64,000 nucleotides of DNA from Deltaproteobacteria bacterium (GTDB taxonomy: Bacteria > Lernaellota > Lernaellaia > JACKCT01). The notes under the pieces are model-generated. The model did not search any database, had not been told where the DNA came from, and saw only the letters and a list, made by a program, of their open reading frames with translations. This document shows, piece after piece, positions 34,997-45,032 of this stretch; position 1 is the stretch's first letter; every line of letters begins with the position of its first letter. The stretch covers positions 62,001-126,000 of the forward strand of contig JADLEX010000057.1 of NCBI GenBank assembly GCA_020845895.1. Direction: 5' to 3'. The position numbers were made by a program, and so were the translations under genes.

Positions 34997-36012
34997 GCGT
35001 CCTCCGACGCGCCGCCGCCTCTGACCGAGCGCAGGTCCGAAATGCGCAGGCCCTCATACGCGAATCGCGCGAGGCCAACCGCCGTCTGCGGAATGTAATT
35101 CGAGGCGTGCACAACGACGGCCATGGACAGAGCCATCGATGGCTCGACCCCCGCATAGCGGATGAGCGCCTGCTGTGCAAGGTAGTGATAGACGCCCACG
35201 TAGCCCGGCGCGGCGGGCACGGCCACCGCGACAACGATCGCCATCACGAGAATCACCGTGGCCTCGCGGTTCAGGTACAGGCCGAAGGTCGCCACCGACC
35301 AGCGGATCTGAAATGCCGAAATGATCCAGATGATGACGGAGATCGCCAGGATTACCGCGATGTCGAAGGGCTTGGTGGACTGCGTGAATCCGCCGACGAA
35401 GGACCGGAATCCCCGCTCGATTTTCGCGGTCCACGCATCGGGCAGCGGCCGCGCCACGGTGCGAAAGATCGACATGGCGAAGTCGGTCTTCCATTTCAGG
35501 ACGACGATACCCGCGAGCAGCACCGCGCCGCCCGCGCCGAGCGTCGCCGCGACCTTCTCGGGGCCGACGCCGAACACCGATTCCATGTCGCCGAAATCGA
35601 AGACGAGAATTGCCGCGACGAACAGAAACAGCGCGGAAAATGTGTCGTAGAGCCGCTCGACAACGATGGTCCCGAACGCCGCGCCGAAGGGCGCGCCCCC
35701 GCGCCGATGCGCCGAATACGCCCGGGCGACCTCGCCGAGACGCGCGGGCAGCACGTTGTTGACCGCGAAACCGATGGTCGTGGACCAGAAAAGCGTGACG
35801 GGCGAAACCGGCGTCACCGGTTTGAGCAGGTAATGCCAGCGCAAGCCGCGAATCGCGAGCGTGAACACGACGATCAGCATGACGAAGACGAACAGCGGCA
35901 GCGAGATCGTCGCCATCGACGACTTGAAAAGCGCCCAGTCGATATTGCCGAGCGCCATGGACAGGAACGCGATGGAGAGCGCGACGCCGAGCCAGGTCTT
36001 CCAGGATTTCAT
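34993..36012 (-). CDS. Flippase-like (UPF0104/MprF-type) membrane protein
   Basis: The 339-residue polytopic protein has about eight helices and matches the lysylphosphatidylglycerol-synthase transmembrane/UPF0104 family. Recognisable segments are RGLRWHYLLKP (about 55-65), NNVLPARLGEVARAY (85-99) and VVERLYDTFSAL (117-128), plus the PAAPGYVGVYHYLAQQA loop near 268-284. Relatives move or modify lipids across the membrane; no aminoacyl-transfer domain is present, so it is not full MprF. It is between ribF and the lipid A acyltransferase, each overlapping by four bases. An envelope-lipid role fits this context. Confidence 0.85.
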   Translation of the reverse strand: MKSWKTWLGVALSIAFLSMALGNIDWALFKSSMATISLPLFVFVMLIVVFTLAIRGLRWHYLLKPVTPVSPVTLFWSTTIGFAVNNVLPARLGEVARAYSAHRRGGAPFGAAFGTIVVERLYDTFSALFLFVAAILVFDFGDMESVFGVGPEKVAATLGAGGAVLLAGIVVLKWKTDFAMSIFRTVARPLPDAWTAKIERGFRSFVGGFTQSTKPFDIAVILAISVIIWIISAFQIRWSVATFGLYLNREATVILVMAIVVAVAVPAAPGYVGVYHYLAQQALIRYAGVEPSMALSMAVVVHASNYIPQTAVGLARFAYEGLRISDLRSVRGGGASEDA

Positions 36013-36956
36013 GGATCGAGCCCGCCGTCATGGCGCGCGGCAATCGTCCGCGCCGTGTCGATGTCGGCGCGCATTTGCGCGACGAGCGCTTCCACGTTCG
36101 GAAAACGGATTTCGTCGCGCAGCCGCGCGAGGAAGTGCACGGAGATCTCGCACCCATAGATGTCGCCGCTCCAGTCGATCAGGTGCGCCTCGATGCGCCG
36201 TCCGTCGTCGCCGAACGTCGGGTTCGTGCCCACGCTGATTCCGGTCGCCACGCGCGTGCCGTCCACCACGGCGATTCCCGCGTAAACGCCGTTCGCCGGA
36301 ATCAGTTCCCAGTCCGTCTGAAGATTCGCAGTGGGGAAGCCGAGCGTGCGCCCGCGTTTCGCGCCGACGGCCACGAACCCGCGCACGTGAAACGGCCGGT
36401 CGAGCAACCGCGCGGCGGTCTCGACATCCCCCGCGCCGATCGCGCGGCGGATGCGGGAACTCGACACCTTGAGTCCGTCCGACGCCACCGGCTCCATCAC
36501 CTCGACCTGCACGCCCCGCGTCGCCGCGTATTCCTGCAGCATCGCCGCGTCGCCCCGCGCCATGTGCCCGAAGCGAAAGTCGTAGCCGACCACCACGTGC
36601 GCGGCGCCGAGCGCGCCGAGCAGGATGCCCTCGATCCACGCCTCGGGCTCGGTGTCGGCCGTATCTCGGGTGAACTCCTCCACCGCCACCGCGTCCATGC
36701 CCGCCGCGGCGAGCTGCCGATAACGCTCGGCGTGCGGATAAATCATCGCGAAAACCTTCTCCGGACGCAGGACCCGCAAGGGGTGCGGCTCGAACGTCAG
36801 GGCCACGCACGCCTCGCCGTGGTTACCGGCCAGTTCGCGCGCGCGGGCGAGGATCGACCGATGGCCGAGGTGCAGGCCGTCGAAATTGCCGACGCACACG
36901 GTGCACGCGCGGCCCGGCGACGGCGCCGCGCCGATGACGCGAAGGCGATCATTCAT
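36009..36956 (-). CDS. ribF: Bifunctional riboflavin kinase/FAD synthetase RibF
   Basis: RibF makes FMN from riboflavin and then FAD. The 315-residue length is standard. The N-terminal nucleotidyltransferase domain shows VGNFDGLHLGHRSIL (about 21-35; the HxGH-type motif) and later VVGYDFRFGHMARGD. The C-terminal kinase domain begins near 185 and has GRTLGFPTANLQ and the downstream GNPTFGDDGRRIEAHLIDW. It is second in the operon: the ATG overlaps the stop of the phosphorylase gene by eight bases and its own stop overlaps the flippase start. Confident call. Confidence 0.95.
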   Translation of the reverse strand: MNDRLRVIGAAPSPGRACTVCVGNFDGLHLGHRSILARARELAGNHGEACVALTFEPHPLRVLRPEKVFAMIYPHAERYRQLAAAGMDAVAVEEFTRDTADTEPEAWIEGILLGALGAAHVVVGYDFRFGHMARGDAAMLQEYAATRGVQVEVMEPVASDGLKVSSSRIRRAIGAGDVETAARLLDRPFHVRGFVAVGAKRGRTLGFPTANLQTDWELIPANGVYAGIAVVDGTRVATGISVGTNPTFGDDGRRIEAHLIDWSGDIYGCEISVHFLARLRDEIRFPNVEALVAQMRADIDTARTIAARHDGGLDP

Positions 36957-38256
36957 TCGCGATGATCCCCTTCACGAGCGCCGGCGGCGAGACCCGTTCC
37001 GGCCCGATTCGAAATGCCGCCCGAAGGCGCGATTCGACCGCCGGCAGGCGCGATTCGTCGTTGACATGAATCTCGAGGATCGTCTCGCCGCGCGTCACGG
37101 CGTCGCCGACGGACTTTTTCAGCACGAATCCGACGGCGGGGTCGATGACATCCTCCGCCGTGCGTCGCCCCGCGCCGAGTTCCATTGCCGCGACGCCGAC
37201 CTCGCGCGTTTCGATCCCGACGATGAATCCGTTGTCTTCTGCCAGCAAGGGCTTCACGTGCGTCGCCCGGGGCAGGAGCGAGGCGTCGTCCGCCACGCGC
37301 GCGTCGCCGCCCTGCGCCGCGATCATGTCGCGAATTTTCGCGAGCGCACGACCGCTCGACACGGCCTCCGTCGCCTCCCGGCGCGCCGATTCGAGCGACG
37401 GATGAACGCCCGCAAGCTCCAGCATGTGCGCGGCGAGCAGCAGGTTGATCTCCTCGTACATGGGATCGACATCGCCCTGCAGATAGCGGATCGCCTCGGC
37501 GGTTTCGAGCGCGTTGCCCACGGTGCGCCCGAGCGGCCGACTCATGTCGGTGACGAGAGCGCGCACGGCGAGACCCATCTCGCGCCCCGTGTCGCACAGC
37601 GCGCGCGAGAGAACCGTGGCCTCGGCCTCGCTCTCCATGAAAGCACCGCCGCCGCACTTCACGTCCATCACCAGCGCGCGGGCGCCCTCGGCGGATTTTT
37701 TCGACAGAATCGAACTGACGATCAAGGGCACGCACTCCACCGTCGCGGTCACATCGCGAAGCGCGTAGAGCCGCCGGTCCGCCGGGCACAGGCGCTCGGT
37801 CTGGCCGCCGATCGCGCAGCCGACCGTGGTGACGATCCGCCGAAATTCGTCGAGGTCGAGGGCCGTGCGAAAACCGGGAATCGCCTCCAGCTTGTCGATC
37901 GTGCCGCCCGTGTGCCCGAGGCCGCGTCCCGCGATCATCGGCACATATCCGCCACATGCCGCGACGATCGGCGCGAGCGAGATGGAGACCTTGTCGCCCA
38001 CGCCGCCGGTGCTGTGCTTGTCGACGGTGGGGGTCGCTGAATCGAAAACGACGCGGTCGCCCGAATCGCGCATCGCGAGGGTCATGGCCGAGGTTTCCGC
38101 CGCGCTCATCCCGCGAAAAAACACCGCCATCAGGAACGCCGTGACCTGGTAGTCGGGAATCTCGCCGCGCGCCGCGCCAAGCGCGAACGCACGAATGTCC
38201 TCCGCCGACAGCGGTTCGCCGCCGCGCTTGGCCCGAATGAGATCCACAATGCGCAA
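36949..38256 (-). CDS. deoA: Pyrimidine-nucleoside (thymidine) phosphorylase
   Basis: The enzyme cleaves thymidine, and in some members uridine, with phosphate to give base and (deoxy)ribose 1-phosphate. The 435-residue length fits. Signatures are VDKHSTGGVGDKVS (about 79-92), GRGLGHTGGTIDKLEAIPG (110-128), and the C-terminal domain with EVGVAAMELGAGR. Whether it is thymidine-specific (DeoA) or a broader Pdp cannot be decided by eye, so the gene symbol is provisional. It is the first gene of a four-gene operon with ribF, the flippase and lpxL. The upstream 128 bases are shared with the divergent 38385 gene. Confidence 0.9.
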   Translation of the reverse strand: MRIVDLIRAKRGGEPLSAEDIRAFALGAARGEIPDYQVTAFLMAVFFRGMSAAETSAMTLAMRDSGDRVVFDSATPTVDKHSTGGVGDKVSISLAPIVAACGGYVPMIAGRGLGHTGGTIDKLEAIPGFRTALDLDEFRRIVTTVGCAIGGQTERLCPADRRLYALRDVTATVECVPLIVSSILSKKSAEGARALVMDVKCGGGAFMESEAEATVLSRALCDTGREMGLAVRALVTDMSRPLGRTVGNALETAEAIRYLQGDVDPMYEEINLLLAAHMLELAGVHPSLESARREATEAVSSGRALAKIRDMIAAQGGDARVADDASLLPRATHVKPLLAEDNGFIVGIETREVGVAAMELGAGRRTAEDVIDPAVGFVLKKSVGDAVTRGETILEIHVNDESRLPAVESRLRAAFRIGPERVSPPALVKGIIANE

Positions 38257-38384
38257 GAATCGCCCCGAAGCCCAAAAAAAGCGCCTATATCAATCCCGCC
38301 GCGCCGCGCTTTGTCAATCGACGCGGCGCGACGGCGCGCTGCGCGACTGGCCCCGCGCCGGGCCGTGCGTTATGGTGCGCGGCG

Positions 38385-39650
38385 ATGAATGGCGAGTCCG
38401 AAAAAGACCGCGTCCTGCGCGAGCTGCGCGAGCGGACGAAGGCGATCATCGGGCGTGAGGAAATTCCGCCCGACACGCCCTGCGTGGAGCCTGAGGGTGC
38501 GCGGGTGTGGTTTGCCGGATCGAACGCGGTGACGCCGCACGGGTCGGCGTTCGTTACCGAAACCCGCTTCGAACCGGGCGACATTTTCGGCCTGTGTCGT
38601 TTGTCGGATTTCGTCGACGCGCCGCTCGGCGATCTCGCCCGTTGGTCGGGCCAACACTGGCTCGCGGACCTTCGTGCCCGCGACCTGCTCTTCTTCGATA
38701 TCGAAACGGCGGGCGCACCGGGAAACCCGGCAATGTTCGCCTTTCTCACGGGACTCGGCGGCTTCGAGGACCGCGCCTTCGTGGTGCGGCAGGTCTTCGC
38801 CGAGGACCCGGACGACGAAGCCGCGTGCATGCACGCCGTCGCGGAGATCGTCGCGAAATACGCGGCGCTCGTGAGCTTCAATGGGATCGGTTTCGATGTG
38901 CCGGTGCTCGCCGGTCGCATGCGCCGCATGCGTCTCGATCCCACGGTGATGGACCGGCCGCACCTCGATCTGCTGCCGTACTCGCGGCGGCTGTGGCGCG
39001 GCGCATTCGACAACTGCCGCCTCGCGACGCTGGAGCACGAAGTCGTCGGACATGCCCGCGTCGGCGACGTTCCCGGCGTCCTCATTCCGTCGATCTACGA
39101 AGACTATCTGACGCACAAGGATGTGCGGCGCATCCGCGCGGTTTTCGACCACAACATATGGGATGTCGCCGCCATGCCAGCGCTGGCGCTTCGAATGGCG
39201 CGCTGCGCGGCGGCGTCGAGCCCGGACGCCGAGGACCTTTCCCCCGCGGAATCGGCTGCGATTGGGCGCGACCGACTCGCGCGCGGCGAAATCGACGCGG
39301 CCACCGTATTTCTGGATCATGGACGCAACGCGCGCGGAAAGATCGGTCGGCGCGCCGCCGAGGATCTCGTGAAGATCTATAAGACCACGCGCCGTATGGA
39401 CGAGGCCGTGGCGCTTTGGCAGGGCATGATCGACCGGCAGGAGGCGGAGGGCGAGTTCGACCCTCATCCCTACATCGAGCTGGCGAAGTATCGGGAGCAT
39501 TGGGAAGGGCAGTATCAGGCGGCACTCGACGTGGCGGCGCGCGCCGAGTCGCGCTGCCCCACGGAAAAAAAGCACTGGCGCGAGGATCTGGCGAAGCGCA
39601 CCATGCGGCTTCGGTGGCGGCTCGCGGGCAAGCGGACCATCCGCCAGTAA
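38385..39650 (+). CDS. Ribonuclease H-like/DEDD nuclease, YprB family
   Basis: The 421-residue protein has a DEDD-type exonuclease domain at about 95-270: DIETAG (the first DxE), SFNGIGFDVPVL with the second Asp, and HNIWDVAAM with the third-motif His and Asp. This arrangement is that of the RNase_H_2 (YprB) family. The C-terminal 130 residues are helical and resemble tetratricopeptide repeats. It is likely a 3'-5' exonuclease on DNA or RNA; the substrate is not known. The ATG at 38385 has no ribosome binding site, but TATGGT (38371-38376) lies eight bases before it, which suggests a leaderless mRNA. Confidence 0.8.
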   Translation: MNGESEKDRVLRELRERTKAIIGREEIPPDTPCVEPEGARVWFAGSNAVTPHGSAFVTETRFEPGDIFGLCRLSDFVDAPLGDLARWSGQHWLADLRARDLLFFDIETAGAPGNPAMFAFLTGLGGFEDRAFVVRQVFAEDPDDEAACMHAVAEIVAKYAALVSFNGIGFDVPVLAGRMRRMRLDPTVMDRPHLDLLPYSRRLWRGAFDNCRLATLEHEVVGHARVGDVPGVLIPSIYEDYLTHKDVRRIRAVFDHNIWDVAAMPALALRMARCAAASSPDAEDLSPAESAAIGRDRLARGEIDAATVFLDHGRNARGKIGRRAAEDLVKIYKTTRRMDEAVALWQGMIDRQEAEGEFDPHPYIELAKYREHWEGQYQAALDVAARAESRCPTEKKHWREDLAKRTMRLRWRLAGKRTIRQ

Positions 39651-39685
39651 CGGCGTCGCCCCGGACCGAATCGGTCGAATCGACG

Positions 39686-39714
39686 TTGATTTGACCGGTT
39701 CGGTCCATTAATGT
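39686..39714 (+). promoter_or_regulatory. Candidate promoter of the mutS operon
   Basis: TTGATT (39686-39691), 17 bases, TAATGT (39709-39714), 38 bases before the ATG at 39753. Moderate match only. Confidence 0.4.
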
Positions 39715-39752
39715 GTCGCGCGTCCGTCACGACCATCAGGACCGCCGCTCCG

Positions 39753-42386
39753 ATGAGCAAAATGCAACTGACGCCCGCGATGCGCCAGTGGTACGAGGTG
39801 AAGCAGCGTTACCCCGACCACCTCGTGCTGTTTCGCATGGGCGATTTCTACGAGACCTTTTACGAGGACGCCGAGCGCGCCTCGAAGCTGCTCGATATCG
39901 CCCTCACCTCGCGCGCCAAGGAAGCCGATCAGCCGATCCCCCTCGCGGGCGTGCCCTTTCACGCGCTGAACGGCTACCTTTCCAAGCTCGTGCGCGCCGG
40001 CGTGAAGGTCGCGATCTGCGAGCAGGTCGAGGACCCGAAGGCCGCCAAGGGCCTCATCAAGCGCGAAGTGACGCGCGTCGTCACGCCCGGCGTGGCGCTC
40101 GAATCCGAGACCCTCGACGAGCGCGCGAACAACTACCTGATGGGGATCGTGCGCGACCGCGACCGGTGGGGCTTCACCATCGCGGAACTGACCACCGGCG
40201 AATTCCTGATGGGCCACTTCGTGGACGATCAAAAACTCGTCGCCGAGATCGTGCGTCGCGAGCCCGCCGAGATCGTCGCGCCCGAGTCGCTGCGTGAAGA
40301 CGCGGCGCTCACCGCCGTCATCAAAGCCGCGGGCGTGGGCATGGTGTCGTGGCTTCGCGACGACGCGTTCGCGCTCGAAACCGCCCTCGCCTCGCTCGAC
40401 GTGCAATTTCCCGAAGACAAGATCCGCGACATGGACGCGGACAAACTCGGCCCCGCCCTGCGCACAGCCGGCGGCGTGCTCTCGTATCTGCTCGAGACGC
40501 AGCTTCGCGAACTGGGGCACATCAACCGGCTGCGCGTCTTTACCGACGAGCAGTTCATGGTCGTCGACGAGACGACCAAGCGCAATCTGGAACTCGTGTC
40601 GAGCATGCGCGAAGGCGGGCGGCGCGGCAGCCTGCTCGGCCTGCTCGACGAAACCGTGACGGCCATGGGCGCGCGGCTGTTGCGCCAGTGGATTCTCTAT
40701 CCGCTGCTCTCCGTGAAGGAGATCGCTCGGCGCCACGACGCGGTCGAGAGCCTTTTTCGCGCGCCGGTGTCGCGCCGCGCCCTGCGCGAACTGCTCTCGC
40801 GCATCGCCGACCTCGAGCGCCTCGCCGGGCGCATCAGTCTTGCCGCGTGCAACGCGCGCGACCTCGTTTCGCTTCGCACGAGTCTGGAGATGCTGCCGCA
40901 AGTGCGCGGTCGACTCGCCGATTTCGACGCGCCGCTACTCACCGAGATGGCGCGGCAGCTCGACGACCTGCACGACGTGCGCGAACTGGTGGACGCGGCG
41001 ATCGACGACGAACCGCCGATCACGCTGCGCGACGGCGGTCTCATCAAAGCGGGCTGGAACGCCGAGCTGGACGACCTGCGCGCGATCGAACGCGACGGCA
41101 AATCGTACCTGTCGGAGATGGAGGCGCGCGAGCGCGAACGCTCGGGCATCGGGAGCCTGAAGATCCGTTACAATTCGGTCTTCGGCTACTACATCGAAAT
41201 CAGCAACGCGCACAAAGACCGCATCCCCATCGACTACACGCGCAAGCAGACGCTCGTGAACGCCGAACGTTACATCACCGAGGAACTCAAGATTTACGAG
41301 GAAAAGGTCCTCACGGCGCGCGACCGGATCGTTGATCTCGAGTACACGCTGTTCGGCGCGGTGCGCGAGCGCGTCGCGGCCGAGGTCACGCGCATCCAGG
41401 CGACCGCCGCGCGGCTCGCGACGCTCGACGTGCTCGCGACCTTTGCCGAGCTCGCCGAGGCGAACGCGTACGTCAAGCCCGCGATCGACGAGTCGGACCG
41501 CATCGACATCTCCGAGGGGCGACACCCGGTCGTCGAGCGCACGAACCCGGGCGAGCGTTTCGTCCCCAACGACACAATCCTCGATCCCGAGGGCGACCAG
41601 ATCCTCGTCATCACCGGGCCCAACATGGCGGGCAAATCGACATACATCCGCCAGGTCGCGCTCGTCGTGCTGATGGCGCAGATCGGCTCGTTCGTGCCGG
41701 CCCGCGAGGCGCGCATCGGCGTCGTCGATCGCATCTTCACGCGCGTCGGCGCGTCCGACAACCTCGCGCGCGGCCAGTCCACGTTCATGGTCGAGATGAT
41801 GGAAACGGCGCACATCCTGCGCGAGGCGACGGCGAAGAGCCTCGTCATCCTCGATGAGATCGGTCGCGGCACCAGCACCTTCGACGGCCTGTCCATCGCT
41901 TGGGCCGTGACGGAGTACCTGCACGACGTGCCCGAGCGCCGCGCGAAGACGCTGTTCGCCACGCACTTCCACGAGCTCGTCGATATCGGCCGCGAGCGCA
42001 AGCGCGTTCGCAACTACAACATCGGCATCATCGAGCGCGATGACCGGCTGATTTTCCTTCACCGCATCCTGCCCGGCGGCACGAACCGCAGCTACGGCAT
42101 CCAGGTCGCGCGGCTCGCCGGCCTGCCCGATCCCGTCGTCTCCCGCGCGAAAGAGATTCTCGCGAATCTGGAGAAGGGCGAGCTCGACGAGATCGGCCGC
42201 GCTAGGCTCGCCCACCACGCCGCGGAGGACGGCAACGGCCGCCGGGGGCAGCTCCAGCTCTTCGCGGCGACGCCGGCGCGATCGCCGATGGAGGACGAGC
42301 TTCGCGCGCTCGACACGAACGGGCTGACCCCGCTGCAGGCCCTGCAATTCCTCTGCGAACTCAAGGCCCGGATCGAGCGCGCATGA
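39753..42386 (+). CDS. mutS: DNA mismatch repair protein MutS
   Basis: MutS recognises mismatches and starts repair. The 877-residue length is normal. I chose the ATG at 39753, since family similarity begins with MQLTPAMRQWYEVKQRYPD and not before. The mismatch-contacting Phe-x-Glu is seen as Phe32 and Glu34 in GDFYETF. The core and clamp follow. The ATPase domain has Walker A GPNMAGKST (about 621-629), the Walker B LVILDEIGRGTSTFDG, and the FATHFHEL His loop. The end (QLQLFA, then a short helix pair) is typical of the dimerisation tail. It is first of a run with amidase, xerD and cca. Confidence 0.97.
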   Translation: MSKMQLTPAMRQWYEVKQRYPDHLVLFRMGDFYETFYEDAERASKLLDIALTSRAKEADQPIPLAGVPFHALNGYLSKLVRAGVKVAICEQVEDPKAAKGLIKREVTRVVTPGVALESETLDERANNYLMGIVRDRDRWGFTIAELTTGEFLMGHFVDDQKLVAEIVRREPAEIVAPESLREDAALTAVIKAAGVGMVSWLRDDAFALETALASLDVQFPEDKIRDMDADKLGPALRTAGGVLSYLLETQLRELGHINRLRVFTDEQFMVVDETTKRNLELVSSMREGGRRGSLLGLLDETVTAMGARLLRQWILYPLLSVKEIARRHDAVESLFRAPVSRRALRELLSRIADLERLAGRISLAACNARDLVSLRTSLEMLPQVRGRLADFDAPLLTEMARQLDDLHDVRELVDAAIDDEPPITLRDGGLIKAGWNAELDDLRAIERDGKSYLSEMEARERERSGIGSLKIRYNSVFGYYIEISNAHKDRIPIDYTRKQTLVNAERYITEELKIYEEKVLTARDRIVDLEYTLFGAVRERVAAEVTRIQATAARLATLDVLATFAELAEANAYVKPAIDESDRIDISEGRHPVVERTNPGERFVPNDTILDPEGDQILVITGPNMAGKSTYIRQVALVVLMAQIGSFVPAREARIGVVDRIFTRVGASDNLARGQSTFMVEMMETAHILREATAKSLVILDEIGRGTSTFDGLSIAWAVTEYLHDVPERRAKTLFATHFHELVDIGRERKRVRNYNIGIIERDDRLIFLHRILPGGTNRSYGIQVARLAGLPDPVVSRAKEILANLEKGELDEIGRARLAHHAAEDGNGRRGQLQLFAATPARSPMEDELRALDTNGLTPLQALQFLCELKARIERA

Positions 42387-44137
42387 AACGCCTCCTCGCG
42401 GCCGCGCTGGTTCTGGTGGCTCTCGCGGCAGCAGGGAGCGTCGCCGCAGCGGCGGACGGCCAAACGCAGTTCGCCAAGGCCAAGGCCGCCTACCTCGCCT
42501 TCCTCAAGGAGGACGGCAAGAAGGTCTATCGTCACAACTGGGTGCGTCACATCGATCAGTTCCGGCGCTTGCACAAGGCCGCGCCCAAAGCCGCGTACGC
42601 CGACGACGCCTTGTTTCTGGCGGCGAGCGCGTATCTGGAACTCCACGCGTGGAGCGGCCAAGCGGCCGACGCGAAGCAGGCCGTGACGATCTACGATCAA
42701 CTGTTGAAGGGCTATCCCAAGAGCCCCTTCGCCGACGACGCGCTGGTGAAAAGCGGCGCGGCGCTCGAAAAGCTGAATCGCCCCGCCGAGGCGCAAGAGC
42801 ATTACGCGCGATGCGTGAAGAGTTATCCCAAAGGCGACCTGACCTTGAAGGCCCGCGAGGGCGCAAAGCGCCTGGCCAAGCACGCGGCGAAACCGCCGCC
42901 GACGAACATCGCGGAGACGAAGCCGCCCGCCGCGGCGCCGTCGCCGTCGCCGTCTCCCGGACCGGTCGGCACGCCCGCGCCTGACAGCCCCGTGGCGCAG
43001 CCGGGCGAGCCGGCGGCCGCGACACCGGTCGCGGAAGCGTTCGCCGACGGGGACACAATCCCGCTCGAGATCTTCACCGCGCCGACGATCGTGGGCGTGC
43101 AGAACTGGACGAACCCCGACTACACGCGCATCGTCATCGAACTCTCCGACGAAACGCCGTACACCACGAACCTGCTGGAACAGCAGCCCGGCCAGAACCT
43201 GCCGCGCCGTCTGTACATCGACTTTCGCGACTGCGGCATCGCGTCCGCGGTGGCCAAGGAGATGCCGCTCGCCGACGGCCTGTTGCAGCGCGTCCGCGTC
43301 GGGCAATTCGACGAAAAAACCGCGCGCGTCGTGCTCGACATCGAGAGCATCGAAAACTATCAGATCTTCCCGATGCTCGAACCGTTTCGCATCGTCATCG
43401 ACGTACAGGGGCGAACCAAGACCGCCGCGACGCCCACGCCGCCGCCGGACCAGCCCAAGCCGAAAAAGACGTTTCTCGTCGTGCTCGACGCGGGGCACGG
43501 CGGCAAAGACACCGGCGCGATGAGCCGAGGCGGCGACCGCGAATCGCTTCTCACGCTTTCCATCGTGAAACGCGTGGAAAAAGAACTGAAAAAAGATGCC
43601 CACATCCGCACGCTGCTCTCGCGCCCGACGGATCACTTCATCACGCTGCCGCAGCGGCCCGCGATCGCGAACAAGGCGAACGCCGACCTGTTCGTCTCGG
43701 TGCACATCAACGCCGCGCGCAACGTCGGCGCATCCGGCATCGAGACGTTCCACTTCTCGCCCAAGGCGAACCGAGAGGACTGGGCGCTCGTCGCCGCGGA
43801 AAACGCCACGGCCGAGGAGCGCGTGGAGCAGATGAACGCCGTGCTCGCCGCGCTGTCGCTGTCGTACAAAAAGGTCGAAAGCAACCACCTCGCCGCGCTG
43901 GTGCAGAAGAACATGCTGACGCACACGCGGCGAATGCACTCCAATGTCGTCTCCAGGCCCGTGCGCAGCGCGCCGTTTTATGTTCTGCTGGGCGCGAAGA
44001 TGCCGGCGATTCTGGTGGAGTGCGGGTTCATCACGAACAAGACCGAACTCGCGCGGCTCAAGAGCGACGCCTATCAGGACGCGCTGGCGAAGGGCATCGC
44101 GGACGGCATCCGCGAATACCTGTCGGGCTATCAATGA
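42383..44137 (+). CDS. N-acetylmuramoyl-L-alanine amidase, AmiC-type with AMIN domain
   Basis: The enzyme cuts the amide bond between MurNAc and the stem peptide and helps daughter-cell separation. The 584-residue protein has a signal peptide (1-25), a TPR-like helical region (30-165), a Pro/Ala linker (170-215), an AMIN domain (about 235-345, which targets the septum in relatives), and an Amidase_3 catalytic domain (365-580). Zinc ligands are in VVLDAGHGGKDTGA (His), RESLLTLSIV (Glu) and FVSVHINAA (His); the catalytic Glu is in LVECGFITN. It starts in ATGA overlap with mutS and its stop overlaps xerD. The TPR-like extension before AMIN is less common. Confidence 0.92.
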   Translation: MKRLLAAALVLVALAAAGSVAAAADGQTQFAKAKAAYLAFLKEDGKKVYRHNWVRHIDQFRRLHKAAPKAAYADDALFLAASAYLELHAWSGQAADAKQAVTIYDQLLKGYPKSPFADDALVKSGAALEKLNRPAEAQEHYARCVKSYPKGDLTLKAREGAKRLAKHAAKPPPTNIAETKPPAAAPSPSPSPGPVGTPAPDSPVAQPGEPAAATPVAEAFADGDTIPLEIFTAPTIVGVQNWTNPDYTRIVIELSDETPYTTNLLEQQPGQNLPRRLYIDFRDCGIASAVAKEMPLADGLLQRVRVGQFDEKTARVVLDIESIENYQIFPMLEPFRIVIDVQGRTKTAATPTPPPDQPKPKKTFLVVLDAGHGGKDTGAMSRGGDRESLLTLSIVKRVEKELKKDAHIRTLLSRPTDHFITLPQRPAIANKANADLFVSVHINAARNVGASGIETFHFSPKANREDWALVAAENATAEERVEQMNAVLAALSLSYKKVESNHLAALVQKNMLTHTRRMHSNVVSRPVRSAPFYVLLGAKMPAILVECGFITNKTELARLKSDAYQDALAKGIADGIREYLSGYQ

Positions 44138-45030
44138 GCGAACTGGACGGATGGATCGACCGCTACTTCGTGTACCTTCGGGCCGAGAAGGGGCTCGCGG
44201 ACAACACGCTCGACGCCTACGCCCGCGACCTCGCCCTCTTCGTCGACTACTGCGAGCGCGAGGGCATCGACCGGCCGGACCGCGTCGACCGCGCCCACCT
44301 GATGCAGTTCACCGGCGAGCGCCGCGAGGCGGGGCGCAGCGCGCGAACGGCCGCGCGAAACCTGATCGCCGTGCGCGGATTTCTGCGTTTTCTGGAAATC
44401 GAGGGCGGCGTGAAGACCGATCCGTCCGAACTCGTCGCCCTGCCGCGCGCGCGCACCGACCTGCCCGACGTGCTCACCGTGGACGAAGTCGACGCGCTCA
44501 TCGCCGCGCCCGACCGAAAGACGCCCGCCGGACTGCGCGATGCGGCCATGCTGGAACTGTTGTACGCGACCGGCCTTCGCGTCTCGGAGTTGATCGGCCT
44601 GGCGACGACGCAGGTCCACTTCGATGCTGGGTTCGTACGCACCTTCGGCAAGGGCGCGAAGGAGAGACTGGTGCCTTTCGGCGACGGGGCCGAGCGCGCG
44701 TTGCGCGACTACCTCGAACTGGGACGCGGCGCGCTGCTCAAGGGCCGAATGAGCGAGGCGCTTTTCGTGACGAATCGAGGCGGCCCGATGACGCGGCAGA
44801 ACTTCTGGACGCTGGTCGGCAAGCTCGCGTCGAGGGCGGGAATCCGAAAAAAGATCCACCCGCACACGCTGCGCCACAGCTTCGCGACACACTTGCTGGA
44901 GCACGGCGCGGACCTGCGCGTCGTGCAGACTTTGCTCGGTCACTCGGACATTTCGACGACCTCGATCTACACGCACGTCGAACGCGAGCGACTCAAGCGC
45001 GTGCACAAATCGGCGCATCCGAGGGGGTGA
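44134..45030 (+). CDS. xerD: Site-specific tyrosine recombinase XerD
   Basis: XerD with XerC resolves chromosome dimers at dif during division. The 298-residue length is exact for the family. The catalytic set is complete: Arg149 (ATGLRVSEL), Lys173 (GKGAKERLVP), His244 and Arg247 (HTLRHSFATHLL), His270 (LGHSDISTT) and nucleophile Tyr279. The C-terminal RLKRVHKSAHPRG resembles XerD more than XerC. It starts at the ATG at 44134, overlapping the amidase stop; an upstream in-frame start lies inside that gene. It is a housekeeping recombinase by context, not a phage integrase. Confidence 0.92.
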   Translation: MSELDGWIDRYFVYLRAEKGLADNTLDAYARDLALFVDYCEREGIDRPDRVDRAHLMQFTGERREAGRSARTAARNLIAVRGFLRFLEIEGGVKTDPSELVALPRARTDLPDVLTVDEVDALIAAPDRKTPAGLRDAAMLELLYATGLRVSELIGLATTQVHFDAGFVRTFGKGAKERLVPFGDGAERALRDYLELGRGALLKGRMSEALFVTNRGGPMTRQNFWTLVGKLASRAGIRKKIHPHTLRHSFATHLLEHGADLRVVQTLLGHSDISTTSIYTHVERERLKRVHKSAHPRG

Positions 45031-45032
45031 TC

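Noticed and set aside
44134-45030. Phage or element integrase
   Set aside because: The tyrosine recombinase is XerD-like along its length and sits in a housekeeping operon; no phage genes or repeats flank it.
43944-45032. Upstream extension of the cca gene frame
   Set aside because: It covers the amidase end and all of xerD in another frame; the family sequence begins at the GTG at 45033.
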